A DNA stretch of 64,000 nucleotides. Source: Bradysia coprophila. Its lineage: Eukaryota; Arthropoda; Insecta; Diptera; Sciaridae. Position 1 is the stretch's first letter; each line of letters starts with the position of its first letter. Both the position numbers and the translations under genes were made by a program. Below, in pieces: positions 23,407 through 34,630 of this stretch. The notes under the pieces are model-generated. The model was not told the DNA's origin and did no database searches. It was given only the letters and a program-made list of their open reading frames with translations. The stretch spans positions 3,286,001 through 3,350,000 of the forward strand of contig NW_023503555.1 in the NCBI RefSeq assembly GCF_014529535.1, read 5' to 3'.

Positions 23407-24361
23407 ATGGAGGACGTTATTCTCCGCTTCTTAAATGAAATTGGTGCTTGGAAAGAAATCGAACCACTGTTCGATGAATATTTAACCAATGTCGACGAAA
23501 AGGACAAGGAATTCGTGAGTAGTTCGGTGGTTTTACCGCTGAAATACGAGTACTCGATGTTCAGGAATGATTTCGGTAAGACTCGAAGCTTGATAATGAG
23601 TTTGTAATTCGAGTTTTGATACCATTTCCAGAGTCACTCGGTCAATTTCTAATTGCCAATCCACATTACTACGAGCATGTCCTGCGGAAAGTCATTCTGA
23701 AAGCCGTAAACTCGGAACTGGAAAACATGTCCCGACCATTTCGAGTGCAGGATGAACAAATTCATTTTGTTTACCGTCTCGAGAAGCTGCCATTGGTGGA
23801 CAAATACAAATTCTATCCGAGCATCCGAATGTCTTTGTCGAATTTTACGTGCATTGTGGCGGGACGTGGTGAGGTGACGAAGTACACGTAAGTTGCAAAC
23901 TGAATCCTCGGCTATCAAACCGAAAAGGCGATCCCGATAACATGAAAAATCCATCAAATTTTCAGTCGTCAAACGGTTTGGCACTGCAACAGAAAATGCA
24001 TCCCAAATGTGGTATCGAAAGCAGCACCAACATGTGAATTATGCCATAAAACGATGATTGAACGCGTACCGTTACGTGATATGTCCGAACAGGTGAAATT
24101 AATTGTTTTTCCACTCGAGATGGCACAAACACCGAGACGATCCACGGGAACGATGTATCAGAAATTCGATGTCATTTTACGCGGTTGGTGGAACACGATG
24201 GTAATTAAAGTGTTTTCGGAAATTCATTGCGCTGACATTTTCCAGATGATTTGGCTGCTTACAAAGTGATTTATGGGAACGCGTACGTAATTACTGGGAT
24301 CTATGATGCGTTTGGAAGAGTCTTCAACGCTTGGAACATTGTCGAATGCGCGGACGTGTAG
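23407..24361 (+). CDS. mei-217/MCMDC2-like MCM N-domain protein
   Basis: Exons are 23407-23575, 23632-23887, 23966-24183 and 24246-24361; all junctions join in phase to give 252 aa. The last donor (GTTGGT) is weak but the join restores a conserved strand. What I see: a helical N-terminus, then RLEKLPLVDKYKF, GRGEVTKYTRQTVWHC with a zinc-ribbon-like C..C...CELC set, LRDMSEQVKLIVFP, then FDVILRDD...YGNAYVITGIYD. This order matches the OB-fold half of MCMDC2, the vertebrate relative of Drosophila MEI-217. In flies MEI-217 and MEI-218 form a meiotic MCM-like complex that opposes BLM helicase and promotes crossovers. Size is close to fly MEI-217 (about 280 aa, from memory). No ATPase-like half (MEI-218) follows on this strand in the window. 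The ATG has good context (CACAATGG). Confidence 0.7.
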
Positions 24362-24460
24362 ACGATTTGAATTGAATATTGTTTGTTTGAACTTTCGTTG
24401 TGGCTAAGAACATTCTAGTTTTAGTTGGGACAAGACTTCTGTGTGTTAAGGGATGTCAAT

Positions 24461-25011
24461 AGGGCGTATCGAATTTTGAGAATTTTAAGGGTCGCGATAG
24501 CCTGTGTGCGGAAAACATAGATCATTGAAAACTAAGTCCAGGCATATGGTTGATGGATCCGAAGGTGCCCGGAAAGAAGTCCCACTTTATTCATTCATTC
24601 ATTAATGTTGAAAAAGTGGTTTCGGATGGATCGCCGACCGGGACAATGCCTAGTGTACTGGTAGTACTCGACCTCCTCTACAACCTCATGCCAAAAGCTA
24701 AACTTAATAATTTGTCTCTCAGGAAATAAAAGTCAAAAACCAAAATGTCGAACTTTCGATGTTAGAAAACCTGGACAGACACACCTTTTGGACCATCGGT
24801 TTCTTTGGCAGTTTTGTAGAGTTTTTAACGCTCTACATCCTGCTAGAACATTGTTTTCAAAAATACTCTTAACTTAAAGTCGTCCGGTGGGACTTCTTCC
24901 CGGGCACCTTCGGATCCATCAACCATATGCCTGGAATTAGTTTTCAATGATCTACGTTTTCCGCACACAGGCTATCGCGGCCCTTAAAATTCTAGAAATT
25001 CGATACGCCCT
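24461..25011. mobile_element. TIR element with 8-bp target duplication
   Basis: The long inverted arms (about 24461-24582 and 24886-25011) start AGGGCGTATCGAATTTTGAG and share GGATCCGAAGGTGCCCGG. The sequence ATGTCAAT occurs directly outside both ends (24453-24460 and 25013-25020), a likely 8-bp target-site duplication as made by hAT-type transposases. The internal 300 bp has no transposase. It lies about 90 bp past the mei-217-like stop and contains an AATAAA (24725-24730) that could serve that gene. Confidence 0.75.
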
Positions 25012-25020
25012 AATGTCAAT

Positions 25021-26593
25021 CATGTGAAGTCGTTGTAGAATTGGATTCAGCCTGGAATTAGAAATCTACGAGAAAATGCATGTTGGTTCCACATCGTTTT
25101 CTAATTTCGAAAATTCGAAATTCCATTAGAGAGAAAGCCCAAATCACGCAGTAGCTCTCCAAAGCTAGCTGGACAATTACACGGTTTGCTCACCACAACT
25201 GAACTGACAAAATATTTCAACTCTGACAGCCTTGACTGTGAAGAGGGCCTATTCTGAAATTGAGTAGCGAGTTTGTGCAAGAGAACTAATTCTGAAGTAC
25301 TAATACGTAAATGTCTGCGTCTGCTGTTAAAAGAATTCGAAATTGTGGGTTCTTTGAAGGTGAGTAAAGTTTTAACTCGATCTCTGCTGCACTACTGCCA
25401 ATCTTTGAGAAAAGTTTTCTGGATTTTTTTCTTGGTTTGTTGTGTTGGCTCTCTTGATTTTCACGAATTTTACTTAAGACCAAGTGTTGGTACTTTACAC
25501 GATAATTGACAATGTAAACGTTTGCGATTCATGCCACTTTAGCCTGGCCTAAATTTCTTTTCATTTTCGATTTAAATGAATTATCTCGAAATCCTGAAAT
25601 CAGACTGCAACGAGACAGTTATTTCGTATGTGTCTTGGACGATTGATTTTAGGCATTTTGATGAGTTGTGGCCCGAACGTAGTGAGGCTCGTCCTAGACA
25701 GGTACGTAACGTATGTAATTTTTCGTGCAACGGAAAAAAATACAAAAACGGATTACATTAACACGGCAAAATATCATCTGTTAACGACAGCGAAGACGAA
25801 TGTATAAGCGAAATGCTTCGAAATAATTCGGTTATGGTATCCTTACATAGAGCAAAATCTATGTCAAAACCAATGAAGTAAAAAGTTTCTTTGTTAAAAC
25901 AACTGGAAGCAGAGAAAGTAGTTGACTCGATACATTATCCTGGTAATATGCTTGTCGGCTGTGAAAGCTTAAGTTCCTTTGCATATCGTTTTGAGTCAAA
26001 ATTCATTCAAATTTGAAGATGAACGAACTTTTAACTCTATCTCTGCACACGGTGGGGCTGAACGAATTTTAAATAAACTTGTCCACTTCCATCTCGGCCC
26101 TTTTGATAGCTGAGTTAGGGGAGACATGTACTATTCAACGGCACATGTTGCAGGCGCAACCGCTGAGCCGTTTCTGAGAACTAGGAATATCGTTGCCTGG
26201 TCCCGCGGAAGGTTCTGGACCAGTGTATGAAACTGGAATCGGTAGAGGGACAAATTCTAGGATCTATTATGTAAATTTTTTTTCTCTCGGTCACTTGGTC
26301 ACCCAGAGCAATAGAAGCTGAAAGTCTCAATTTTACCTTCTTCAAGGGGTGATGCCTCCACGACCAAGCGCCCAACCCAGCCCTGTAATAACACTTCTAG
26401 ACGTGGGTTATGTGACCTTTCCAATGGCAATAACGAAATTTTGAAAGTGGTATCGTTTGGTACATTTTCAGAAAAGTCACTGTTTTGCTACCCTCGGTGA
26501 ACTTTGGCTACTTTCATACCTTTCCAGTTGACATATTTCAACACGACATATCTTGTAACCGTTAGCGTCTAAGCTTTCTAATGATACCAAATA
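25021..26593. other. Intergenic, possible exon remnants
   Basis: No gene can be assembled. An ATG at 25576 opens MNYLEILKSDCNETVIS and runs 42 codons to a good donor (CAG|GTACGT near 25701), but no following exon was recognised. A GC-richer block at about 26100-26390 lacks a clear frame and may be a retroelement fragment. A family D copy lies at 25778-25889. Confidence 0.35.
25778..25889 (+). repeat. Dispersed repeat family D copy
   Basis: It opens CTGTTAACGACAGCGAAGAC and closes AAAACCAATGAAGTAAAAAG, the same frame of words as the copies at 26891, 49735, 50963 and 55810. Confidence 0.6.
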
Positions 26594-26874
26594 TGCCATG
26601 TATGGTTCTCAGCAAGAACTGTTTATGATAAAGATTTTGCATCGAGTTCGGGCTACTAGCAAATTTAGGGCCATGGTAAACGAAATTTACAAATATTACA
26701 AAATATTGTCTTTGAATTATGTCTAATTGTCGTAGGTGATATAATATTTGCTTATTTTTCCATAACATACATGAAAATAGAAATTTTGTTTACCATGGCC
26801 CCAAATTTGGTAGTAGTCCGACCTCGATGCAAAATCTTTTTCATAATTACTTCTTGCTGAGAATCATACATGGC
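26594..26874. repeat. Foldback element, arms about 95 bp
   Basis: The left arm (TGCCATGTATGGTTCTCAGC..., to about 26690) pairs with the right arm (about 26778-26874, ...CTTGCTGAGAATCATACATGGCA). Both arms contain GGCCATGGTAAAC or its inverse. Non-coding. Confidence 0.65.
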
Positions 26875-26890
26875 AAAATTGGCAAATCTT

Positions 26891-26994
26891 CTGTTAATGA
26901 CAGCGAAAACTAATCAGGGTATAAGCGTGCTGTTTCGGTTAAAGTGTTCTTATATAGCCAAATCCATGTTAAAGCAATTGAAGTAATAGATTTC
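26891..26994 (+). repeat. Dispersed repeat family D copy
   Basis: CTGTTAATGACAGCGAAAAC at the start and GCAATTGAAGTAATAGATTT at the end mark another copy. It abuts the preceding foldback element. Confidence 0.6.
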
Positions 26995-27083
26995 TTGATG
27001 AATTTTGTAAACCAACTTGAATTAAAGCAAGTAGTTGACTCGATAAATTCTGTTATTAAGCATGCTGTCTATGAGTCAAAAAA

Positions 27084-27089
27084 TTTATT
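27084..27089 (-). terminator. Poly(A) signal of the vanin-like gene
   Basis: TTTATT on the plus strand reads AATAAA on the minus strand, about 60 nt beyond the vanin-like stop codon. Confidence 0.55.
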
Positions 27090-27147
27090 GACTTACCCCA
27101 CTTAATAAAAACAAAACTTTTGGAATCTTTCAAAATAATTTTCTTCA

Positions 27148-29035
27148 TCAATTCCACTGCAAAAGTACACAAATTAATGACAAAAATATTAATGAGCTGG
27201 ACACTACTACAGCATCCGAACCGTTAGGATTCTCCTTAGTACTGTATCGAAAATCACGCGCAAATATGCCAAATGCTAGTAGCTCGGAACTCTCTCCTAT
27301 CAAATCCATCCGGAACCTAAAACATTTTTCTTTAAAAATTCGTTGCGTCACTAAAAACATTGACAATTCAATTTACTCGTCCTGGGTTTCCTGAAATGCA
27401 AACTGAGTGGTGGGCAGGGAAGAGATATTAAAATCCAGAGATGTTGGCATCGTCAATGCAGATGATGCATCGGAGGAGAAATTTCCTTCTATTGAAACAT
27501 TAACGAAAGTGATGCGGGACACTTCGGCTGAATTATTAAGTCTGACACGAGATAGGTGGGAGTGTAAGTTGTACAATTATTGGTGGAGAATTACCTTACC
27601 TCTTTCCACAGCTGAGAATATGTTCGTTTTCACATGCAACTATTGCACATATCTTAACACCTTCATAGGTATAGTGATTGAAATGTCGCCACCCGTTATA
27701 TACTACTGCCATGTACTCATACTTCATCTGAAATGATTTTTGTTTTTAAAATTGTTTTGTTCGTTCAATTTTACACCCCAGTCATACAGATTCATTTTGC
27801 GTATATTTAACAGTCGTGTTAAATCGACAGCACAGTCGCTCCTCTTTGAATGTACTGCATAGTTCGTCAATTTGCGGTTCAGAGGTTGACGGATTGATTC
27901 TCGAATAAGCATAGCCATCAAATTCATCTTGATACAATGTCAGGTCATCGAAATGTGAGCCAAAATAAATTTGATCAACAGGTTCCACTGGATCACCGGG
28001 CACCTTAGGGACCTCATGCACCAACAATTTCGTTGTGTTATCTCCAGTCATTATTGATGTTAACGTACCCAGTTTTCCGGAATAGATTCCGCTTCCGGTT
28101 GTACCGAGAATGGGTAAATTAGCACCAGCTGCTAGAAAGTTCACGTCGTTCACATGGGCCCAATTTTGTTGCATTTGAATTGCTAAATGAAAAAGAAAAC
28201 CACACAAAGCCACTCAATGTCGCATTTCCCTTGTATATTGTGACTGTAGTTACCGGTAATGAATGGTAGCTCTGAATACCATCGTGTCGGGAAAACAATG
28301 TTTTTAACACCGTCCCTCACAAGCTTCACACCTGGCGACTCAAACATCAAATCGAAGCAGACGAAATGACCGAATCTCACTCCAAAGTCTGTGTCGAATG
28401 TTTTCAATTCAATAGCGCTGGGTCGGGTAATGCCGAGTTCACCAAACAAGTTATACTTGCGATAAATGGAAATAACCACACCGTCACGGTTGAATACAAC
28501 ATTAGTATTGTACAGCTCCCATCCGTCTGTGCACTGTTGTTCTGCTTCGTTTCCAGTACATTGCCATTTGGTTGTTAGGTTGATGACAACGTACTTTCTC
28601 AAGCTCTTCGCTGCACAGGCGATATTCCGAAGGTTGTCATTGTACGTGGTGTTCGTACACAGATCCAAATCGAATTCGTTTTCTTTCGGTATGATTACTG
28701 CCGTGGCCTGGCGGTTTAAAGTATTTTCCGGGAACACGAGTATGTCGACATTCGTCGCTTCAACGGAATGGAGAATGGCGATGTACTTTTCAGTATTGAA
28801 TTGGAACATTTGATCACTGGTCCAGTACAGTTCATCGGTCGTTAAACCTTGATCGACTTGGTATTCCACAACTCCAGCAACGTATGAAGTCGATTCAGGG
28901 CTTGAAATCTAAATTTTTTAGTTGTCTCATTACTTCGTTGAGATATTTTATGCACAAAATTGGTATGTTCCTTACCCCACTCGATGTATTGGTCAGAACA
29001 AGCAAGCAAAGGACTTTTAGTATAACGCAAATCAT
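27148..29035 (-). CDS. Vanin-like GPI-anchored amidohydrolase (pantetheinase/biotinidase family)
   Basis: Six exons on the minus strand join in phase: 29035-28976, 28908-28254, 28182-27788, 27727-27600, 27541-27377 and 27316-27148, giving 523 aa (human VNN1 is 513). Exon 1 is exactly a signal peptide (MICVILKVLCLLV...). The nitrilase-fold domain (about 29-310) keeps the catalytic triad: Glu81 in VFPENTL, Lys171 in YRKYNLFGE and Cys204 in FVCFDLMF. The later exons carry the vanin base domain (KICAIVACENE, FRMDLIG, LLAFGIFARDF). The last 25 residues are NGSDA followed by a hydrophobic run ending LLQWN, a typical GPI-attachment signal, so the enzyme probably sits on the outer cell surface. Several NxT/S sites suggest glycosylation. 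Vertebrate vanins release pantothenate from pantetheine; the insect substrate is not known from sequence. It converges on the mei-217-like gene. Confidence 0.92.
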
Positions 29036-30689
29036 TTTTGGTATGTTCGTATGTTGTGACTACTTTCATCGATAATTACAAGCGGGAGTGGGAATTTTAC
29101 TAGGCAGAGTGTGTCGACCTCTCAAAAATTTATGTCTTTCCTCAATCAATAGAGTAATATGAATGATAAAACAAGCAAATAAAACTCGAATCAAGCAATC
29201 AATAATGAGATTAGCCTGTAAATGATAACATAAAAACGCGAAATATGAACAACATCAAAATTCAAAAAATGTTTATGCAGAACACAACCAAATAGCGGTG
29301 TACCTTGTTCAAAAGCACCTAAAATTATTCAAACCACACCTAAAACCATACAAATGTTTCCACATGTATTAGCGAAGACACTCGAACAACATTTGTATAG
29401 TTGAATGTGCTATAGTGAGATTTCTGTTCGTTGGTTATAATTCGTAGGGTTTCTGCAGTGGTTGTTGTCCATGATTCTCAATTTCAACAAATAGCTCTGG
29501 GCTTCGGTTGTGAGAAGAGCTAATATGTAAGATTTTTTCATTTATCATTTGAAAAAGAAGAAAATATCGAACATTTACGTATGGATTGTTAGGTATTGGA
29601 TAAAAAAGAAGGACTTTCTGTCAAAGGCTGATGAATGGATAATATATTAGAGAAAAGGACTAGGTCATGCTAATCTTTAGACAGCTGAATCAAGACACTT
29701 TGCCTCCCTCATAAGGCATCTGCATTTTCACTGAAAAATATCATCAATCGATGATAAAATTTCCAGATAATCGATAATCGAATGTTTCATGGATCGATAA
29801 ATATCGACTGATAATGGAATTGCCAGTCGAAATTTACCGATTATCAGTCAAACATTAGACCGATGTTGATTTTTTGAAAATCGATTCTAAGGAAATAGAT
29901 AATTGATATTTCATCAATCAAATGAATTATCGAACATGCCTATCAGCCTACTGACATCACAGAATATGTTAGGTTAATGTCGAATAACAAGGGGCGAAAA
30001 TAAAAAAATTCCACAGAGTGCGTCGAAGGCAATGGCTGCAATCGCAGAGGTTGATTTTTTTTTACTTTAGCCAACGCACTTCTCATCTTCATTGGCTCGT
30101 TCCATCAAAGCGACGACGTCGCAAGACGTGATTATTGGTTCTCAGTCTCTTCCCTTTTCGCTCTTATTTTGTAGAAGACTTCTTGTACGTTTTGTGATAT
30201 TGGTGGTTTGGATCGTTGCAAGATTGTGTAACGTTAAAACACCCTCTAGGAATGGCCTAGTGGATATTGATGAAGTGCGTTGCTTTAGCCCGTATTACGC
30301 ATAAAACGTTTCATGATTTACTCGTTTCATGACATACTGCGGCAGATTTTTACTTTAGCCCAGGAATACACAAAAGAGTTTCAAATTTTTGCACTTCATC
30401 TCTATAATTTGGCGACACTTTAGTAACGAGAAAATGTGTGGGGTAACCGCTGGTATGAGAAAAAAAAATATGAAAGAATCAATCATTACACGTAACAAAT
30501 CCACAAAACGCCTTAAATCATTTGGCAACAGAAGTATCGACTTTAAATGTTTCTGTGGCACGGTGTCGTTAATTCTTTCGACGTTTTGCATTAATATGCA
30601 GTTCCATAATACCATTTCTCATCAGGCCATGGCGACAGTGATACTGTTGACGTGATCCATTGTTTATATTCAATTTCATTCAATTTAAG
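29036..30689. other. Intergenic upstream of the vanin-like gene
   Basis: No gene is supported. It contains the ATCGAT-rich patch at 29741-29935 and a 27-bp word (30614-30640, starting ATTTCTCATCAGGCCATGGC) that recurs exactly at 33831-33857. Confidence 0.4.
29741..29935. repeat. ATCGAT-rich cryptic repeat
   Basis: The tetramer/hexamer ATCGAT(A) or close variants occur about ten times in under 200 bp in both orientations, mixed with ATTATC and GATAAT. It may be simple-sequence slippage. In flies ATCGATA is also the core of DREF sites, but no adjacent gene is seen to make use of it. Confidence 0.45.
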
Positions 30690-31080
30690 GCTCGGAACGG
30701 GTCGGGTTCGGTCAGACCGGAACCCGAACTTGATTTAACCCGAAACTGAAAAATTATTTCGGGTTCAACCCGAACTTGACTCGAAATTTTAAGCGTTTAT
30801 TACACTGTAAAAAGTCAAAAATTTCGGGTTACCCGAACCCGACCTGATTAAATTTAAAATTTCGGGTTCAGTTCAGGTTCGGGTCGAACTCGAAATTGAA
30901 AATTCAGGTTCAGGTCAAATTCGGTGGAACAATTTCGGGTTAAGGTCACGTTCGGGTTAAACCCGAAATTAACAATTCATGTTCGGGTCAAGTTCGGGTT
31001 GAACCCGAAATAAATTTTCAGGTTCGGGTCATGAATCCGGTTCAGGTCAACCTGAACTAAAACAGGTCAACCCGAACCCG
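30690..31080. repeat. Array of TTCGGGTT/AACCCGAA words
   Basis: Some 25-30 occurrences of CGGGTT, its inverse AACCCG or near variants (CAGGTT) lie in about 390 bp, with irregular 10-20 bp spacing and both orientations. It is a diverged minisatellite or palindromic word cluster. It is not telomeric TTAGG. Confidence 0.7.
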
Positions 31081-31144
31081 TTAACTTTTTAACTTTTCAA
31101 AAGAAGAGAAAAATGTGAAAGAGGTTGCGCATTCGATGGAAATC

Positions 31145-31694
31145 TCAAAATAATTGGAGGAAAAGTAAATGCTTCATGAAACAACGTACATTCGACTTGA
31201 CAATGCAACAAAGCGAAGTTTTTAAAGAAACGATGAGACTATATAGTCTCGAAAATAACGAATGGTCCAACAATGTAGACTGGTTCGTTATTTGGAAAAA
31301 TCGGATAACGGCAAGTATCTCGTATAATGCCGACCGCAATTTAACATTTTCTACTTGCAAATTTTCGTTACTGCACAACAGGCTTTCGATTTGAGCTTTC
31401 AATTCTTCAATTTCTTTACGCATTTTAGGCCTAGAATGCATGATAATGCAGCATAGAAATAAACAATGAAAAGATAAAAGGTAAAAGTTGAAGTAGATGT
31501 TACGATGGAAAGTCTTCAGTTTCCTGCATGCTCTGATAATGGTCTGAGGGTCCCGGATCTAGTTCGAAATTGAAAATATCGCTTTGCTCAATGGGAATCA
31601 AAAAGTCATTGTTTTTCACTTACGGTTCCGGCAAATCTAGTTCGTCCGGCCCAAAGTCATTCCAGCCAGAAATCAACAAACGAATGAGTGACAT
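31145..31694 (-). CDS. Putative two-exon coiled-coil protein or fragment
   Basis: I do not recognise this gene. On the minus strand an ATG at 31694 reads MSLIRLLISGWNDFGPDELD to a strong donor (CC|GTAAGT at 31623). An acceptor TTCTAG before 31430 continues in the matching phase with PKMRKEIEELKAQIESLL then NENLQVENVKLRSAL, a clear leucine-zipper-like coiled coil, to a stop at 31145 (118 aa in all). The last part runs into a small inverted repeat (TCGAAAATAACGAA near 31250, TTCGTTATT near 31290), so the true C-terminus may be lost. The intron itself contains a minus-strand frame (NDFLIPIEQSDIFNFELDPG) open for about 38 codons after an in-frame TAA, so alternative splicing or pseudogene decay is possible. 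Confidence 0.3.
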
Positions 31695-32098
31695 TTAGTT
31701 TTTTTCATTGGTTTGGTATCTATGGAATAGAGATTTTAAAGTCTGCGTTAAGGATTTGTTTCTGCGTTCATATTCTGCGCACTTACTTACGGAGTGAATA
31801 CTAGGACTCACTTCAACGAATGGGATCGTGTATTTTGTATACTAGAATTAGATATAATTGAACGTTTAGACAACCCTATAGCAAAATTTTGTTGTTTTCT
31901 TCCTATCTTATAGATGAACATTGGATACCCCACGTAATGCAGAGATTTTGTTTGTAAGTATCGTCTCGTTTCTTTATCATCAGATAATGAAAATTTTTGT
32001 GTTTCTATATTATCAATCATCTTCACCTCTAATCGACATTATATTACCGTGACATGCATTCAATGCCTTTATCATATTTTTTTGGCTTGTCTCGTCCA

Positions 32099-32105
32099 TA
32101 TAAAG
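32099..32105 (+). promoter_or_regulatory. TATA box of xylanase copy 1
   Basis: TATAAAG lies 43 nt upstream of the start codon's neighbourhood and 35 nt before a TCAGT initiator-like word (32134-32138). The same TATA-type core is kept in copy 2 although the surrounding upstream DNA differs. Confidence 0.6.
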
Positions 32106-32147
32106 AGATGGTGACTGTCGACGAAGATATCATTCAGTTGCTTTAAA

Positions 32148-32963
<816 letters not shown>

Positions 32964-33003
32964 GTTTTCCATTGTGTCCGAATAAGCGATAATGTAAAAT
33001 TTC

Positions 33004-33009
33004 AATAAA
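33004..33009 (+). terminator. Poly(A) signal of xylanase copy 1
   Basis: AATAAA lies 41 nt past the stop. The homology with copy 2 ends about ten bases after it. Confidence 0.7.
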
Positions 33010-33357
33010 AATAATTGCAAACATTTGCGCGTTTCAATTTTTGAATCTCAAGATTGACGTACGTTTCGATGATCGCTGTCGTAACGAAGTTAACAGTTCA
33101 CACAACCGAATAGCAGGAATACAGGATTGTGAACTCCGTTTTTTAGTACTCAAAGCAATAAATATTTGGGGGCTGTTTCATTCATAGAAATTGGCTGTGT
33201 GTTTCTTTTGTGAAGCTAGATGTAAACGCACAATATAGTGTACATGCAATCTTTGGTGGTAACTCGTAGTCTGAAGCCTCGACATCTGAAGCTCGTCAAA
33301 TCACTGTTAATGCCTCACTGAGTAACACTCAGTCTTGCTTTGTCCGAAACTTTTGTT

Positions 33358-33430
33358 CAGTCCCTTAGTTCGGACCGTCGAACTCTTGCTTCATACGCAA
33401 GAGGTCTGGGGTTGAAATCTCGTTTCGACG
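33358..33430 (+). other. tRNA-like sequence, possible SINE head
   Basis: A seven-pair stem CTCTTGC/GCAAGAG closes a seven-base loop TTCATAC, which would give anticodon CAT. A B-box-like word GGGGTTGAAATCTCG follows at the right distance, and TTAGTTCGG stands where an A box would. The acceptor and T stems do not pair cleanly, so a tRNA-derived SINE or pseudo-tRNA fits better than a working tRNA. Confidence 0.3.
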
Positions 33431-33633
33431 CGTACAAAACGAAATATTATTTCCAAATTTCAACTTAATTCTGGTTTGCAATCTTCATGCAGTTGACCTT
33501 ATGGAAAATGCCAGTTATCTGTTATCGACATCGATGACAAAAATAAACGATGAATTGAGTCTACATATACAGTAAAATTGTAGATTTGGTATGAAACACT
33601 ACGCAACAATTGAAATGAGAGAAATTAAATATT

Positions 33634-33688
33634 ATGCACGTATGACAAAGCGGTCGAGGCTTGCCGAGACGGCTTGTCATACGTGCAT
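33634..33688. repeat. Perfect 15-bp hairpin
   Basis: ATGCACGTATGACAA (33634-33648) pairs exactly with 33674-33688. It abuts MITE family A copy 2, as small hairpins also abut copy 1. Confidence 0.6.
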
Positions 33689-33694
33689 ATTCTT

Positions 33695-33828
33695 TTTTAT
33701 CGCATAAGCGAAAACGAGACAACAAGATATGCGAGTGACACTTTGACAATTTACAGAAGTATAATGTTCGTTTATATATCCTAGGTGAATAATTTTTTCG
33801 GGGAATCACACCGCGTATGCGATAAAAT
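33695..33828. mobile_element. MITE family A, copy 2
   Basis: The inverted ends are TTTTATCGCATAAGC and GCGTATGCGATAAAAT, and the block GCGAAAACGAGACAACAA is shared in inverse orientation with 1656-1769. It lies in the spacer between the two xylanase genes. Confidence 0.6.
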
Positions 33829-34143
33829 AGATTTCTCATCAGGCCATGGCGACAGTGGCAAAGAAATGACCAAACTGCGAGAGGTAGTCATAACTTTATA
33901 CACGCTATTTTTCAGTGAATCATTAGCTAAATGAAGAAATAAAATTCTTCAAAACGCCTCATCACTAAAAAACTTACACTCCACGTGCTGGAGTACTGTA
34001 GTTTTAGCCACTACAGAGCAGCACATACTGTTCGACAACTTTTCGATTTGGGCTAAGACGAACCCTCGTATATACATCAGCCGTCACACATCGTAGAAAA
34101 TCGAAATTGGGGTCTTTGGAGCCAAATGAAGTTTAGTTATTTT

Positions 34144-34253
34144 CGTATCTGTTGTGGACGGTAGAATTTAGGCAATTTCGCGGGTTTTAGCCCGAAACGG
34201 AGTAAGGGCGTCAAGCGAAAGTGCCTAGAATTTACCGTCCACACAGATGCATA
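34144..34253. repeat. Hairpin with about 30-bp arms
   Basis: The arms CGTATCTGTTGTGGACGGTA... and ...TACCGTCCACACAGATGCAT pair with few mismatches around a core containing GGGTTTTAGCCCGAAACGG. Confidence 0.55.
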
Positions 34254-34307
34254 TACAACTTATCATGTTGAGGGCCTAAATTACGAGAAAAGTACCGCAA
34301 TGTATGC

Positions 34308-34450
34308 CCAAGAAAAGGTTTGCACTTATAACATGCTTAAATCTGAACAAATGAAAGTTTTTTCAAACCATCAAGCCATGCATATGCTTGAAAAATTTTT
34401 CATTTGTTCACATTCAAACATATGTGCAAGCAAACCTACCTTTGCTTGGA
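34308..34450. repeat. Foldback inside the xylanase spacer
   Basis: CCAAGAAAAGGTTTGCACTT at the left and AAGCAAACCTACCTTTGCTTGG at the right pair, with inner pairing of GAACAAATGAAAG and CATTTGTTC. The 86-codon open frame at 34300-34560 runs through this and is not retained as a gene. Confidence 0.5.
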
Positions 34451-34630
34451 TTCGCTTAAGTGGTGGCTTTTGGGTAAAAGAAACCACGGACTGGCCACGA
34501 GTTAGCAAATTTGATGATGAGTTGAAATTTCATTTCGGCTATGATTCGCTAGACAGCTAGACTTGTTCGTGTGCAAATCGGTATAGTGTTCTTAGAGCAC
34601 TGTCTCGAGTATTTAAGAATTTAAGATTTT

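Noticed and set aside
28183-28869. Vanin-like frame ending at 28183 as a truncated gene
   Set aside because: The apparent stop lies in a 71-nt intron; exact splice sites link it to four further exons, including the GPI tail.
30690-31080. Telomeric or subtelomeric repeat
   Set aside because: The word is TTCGGGTT in both orientations, not the insect TTAGG in one direction.
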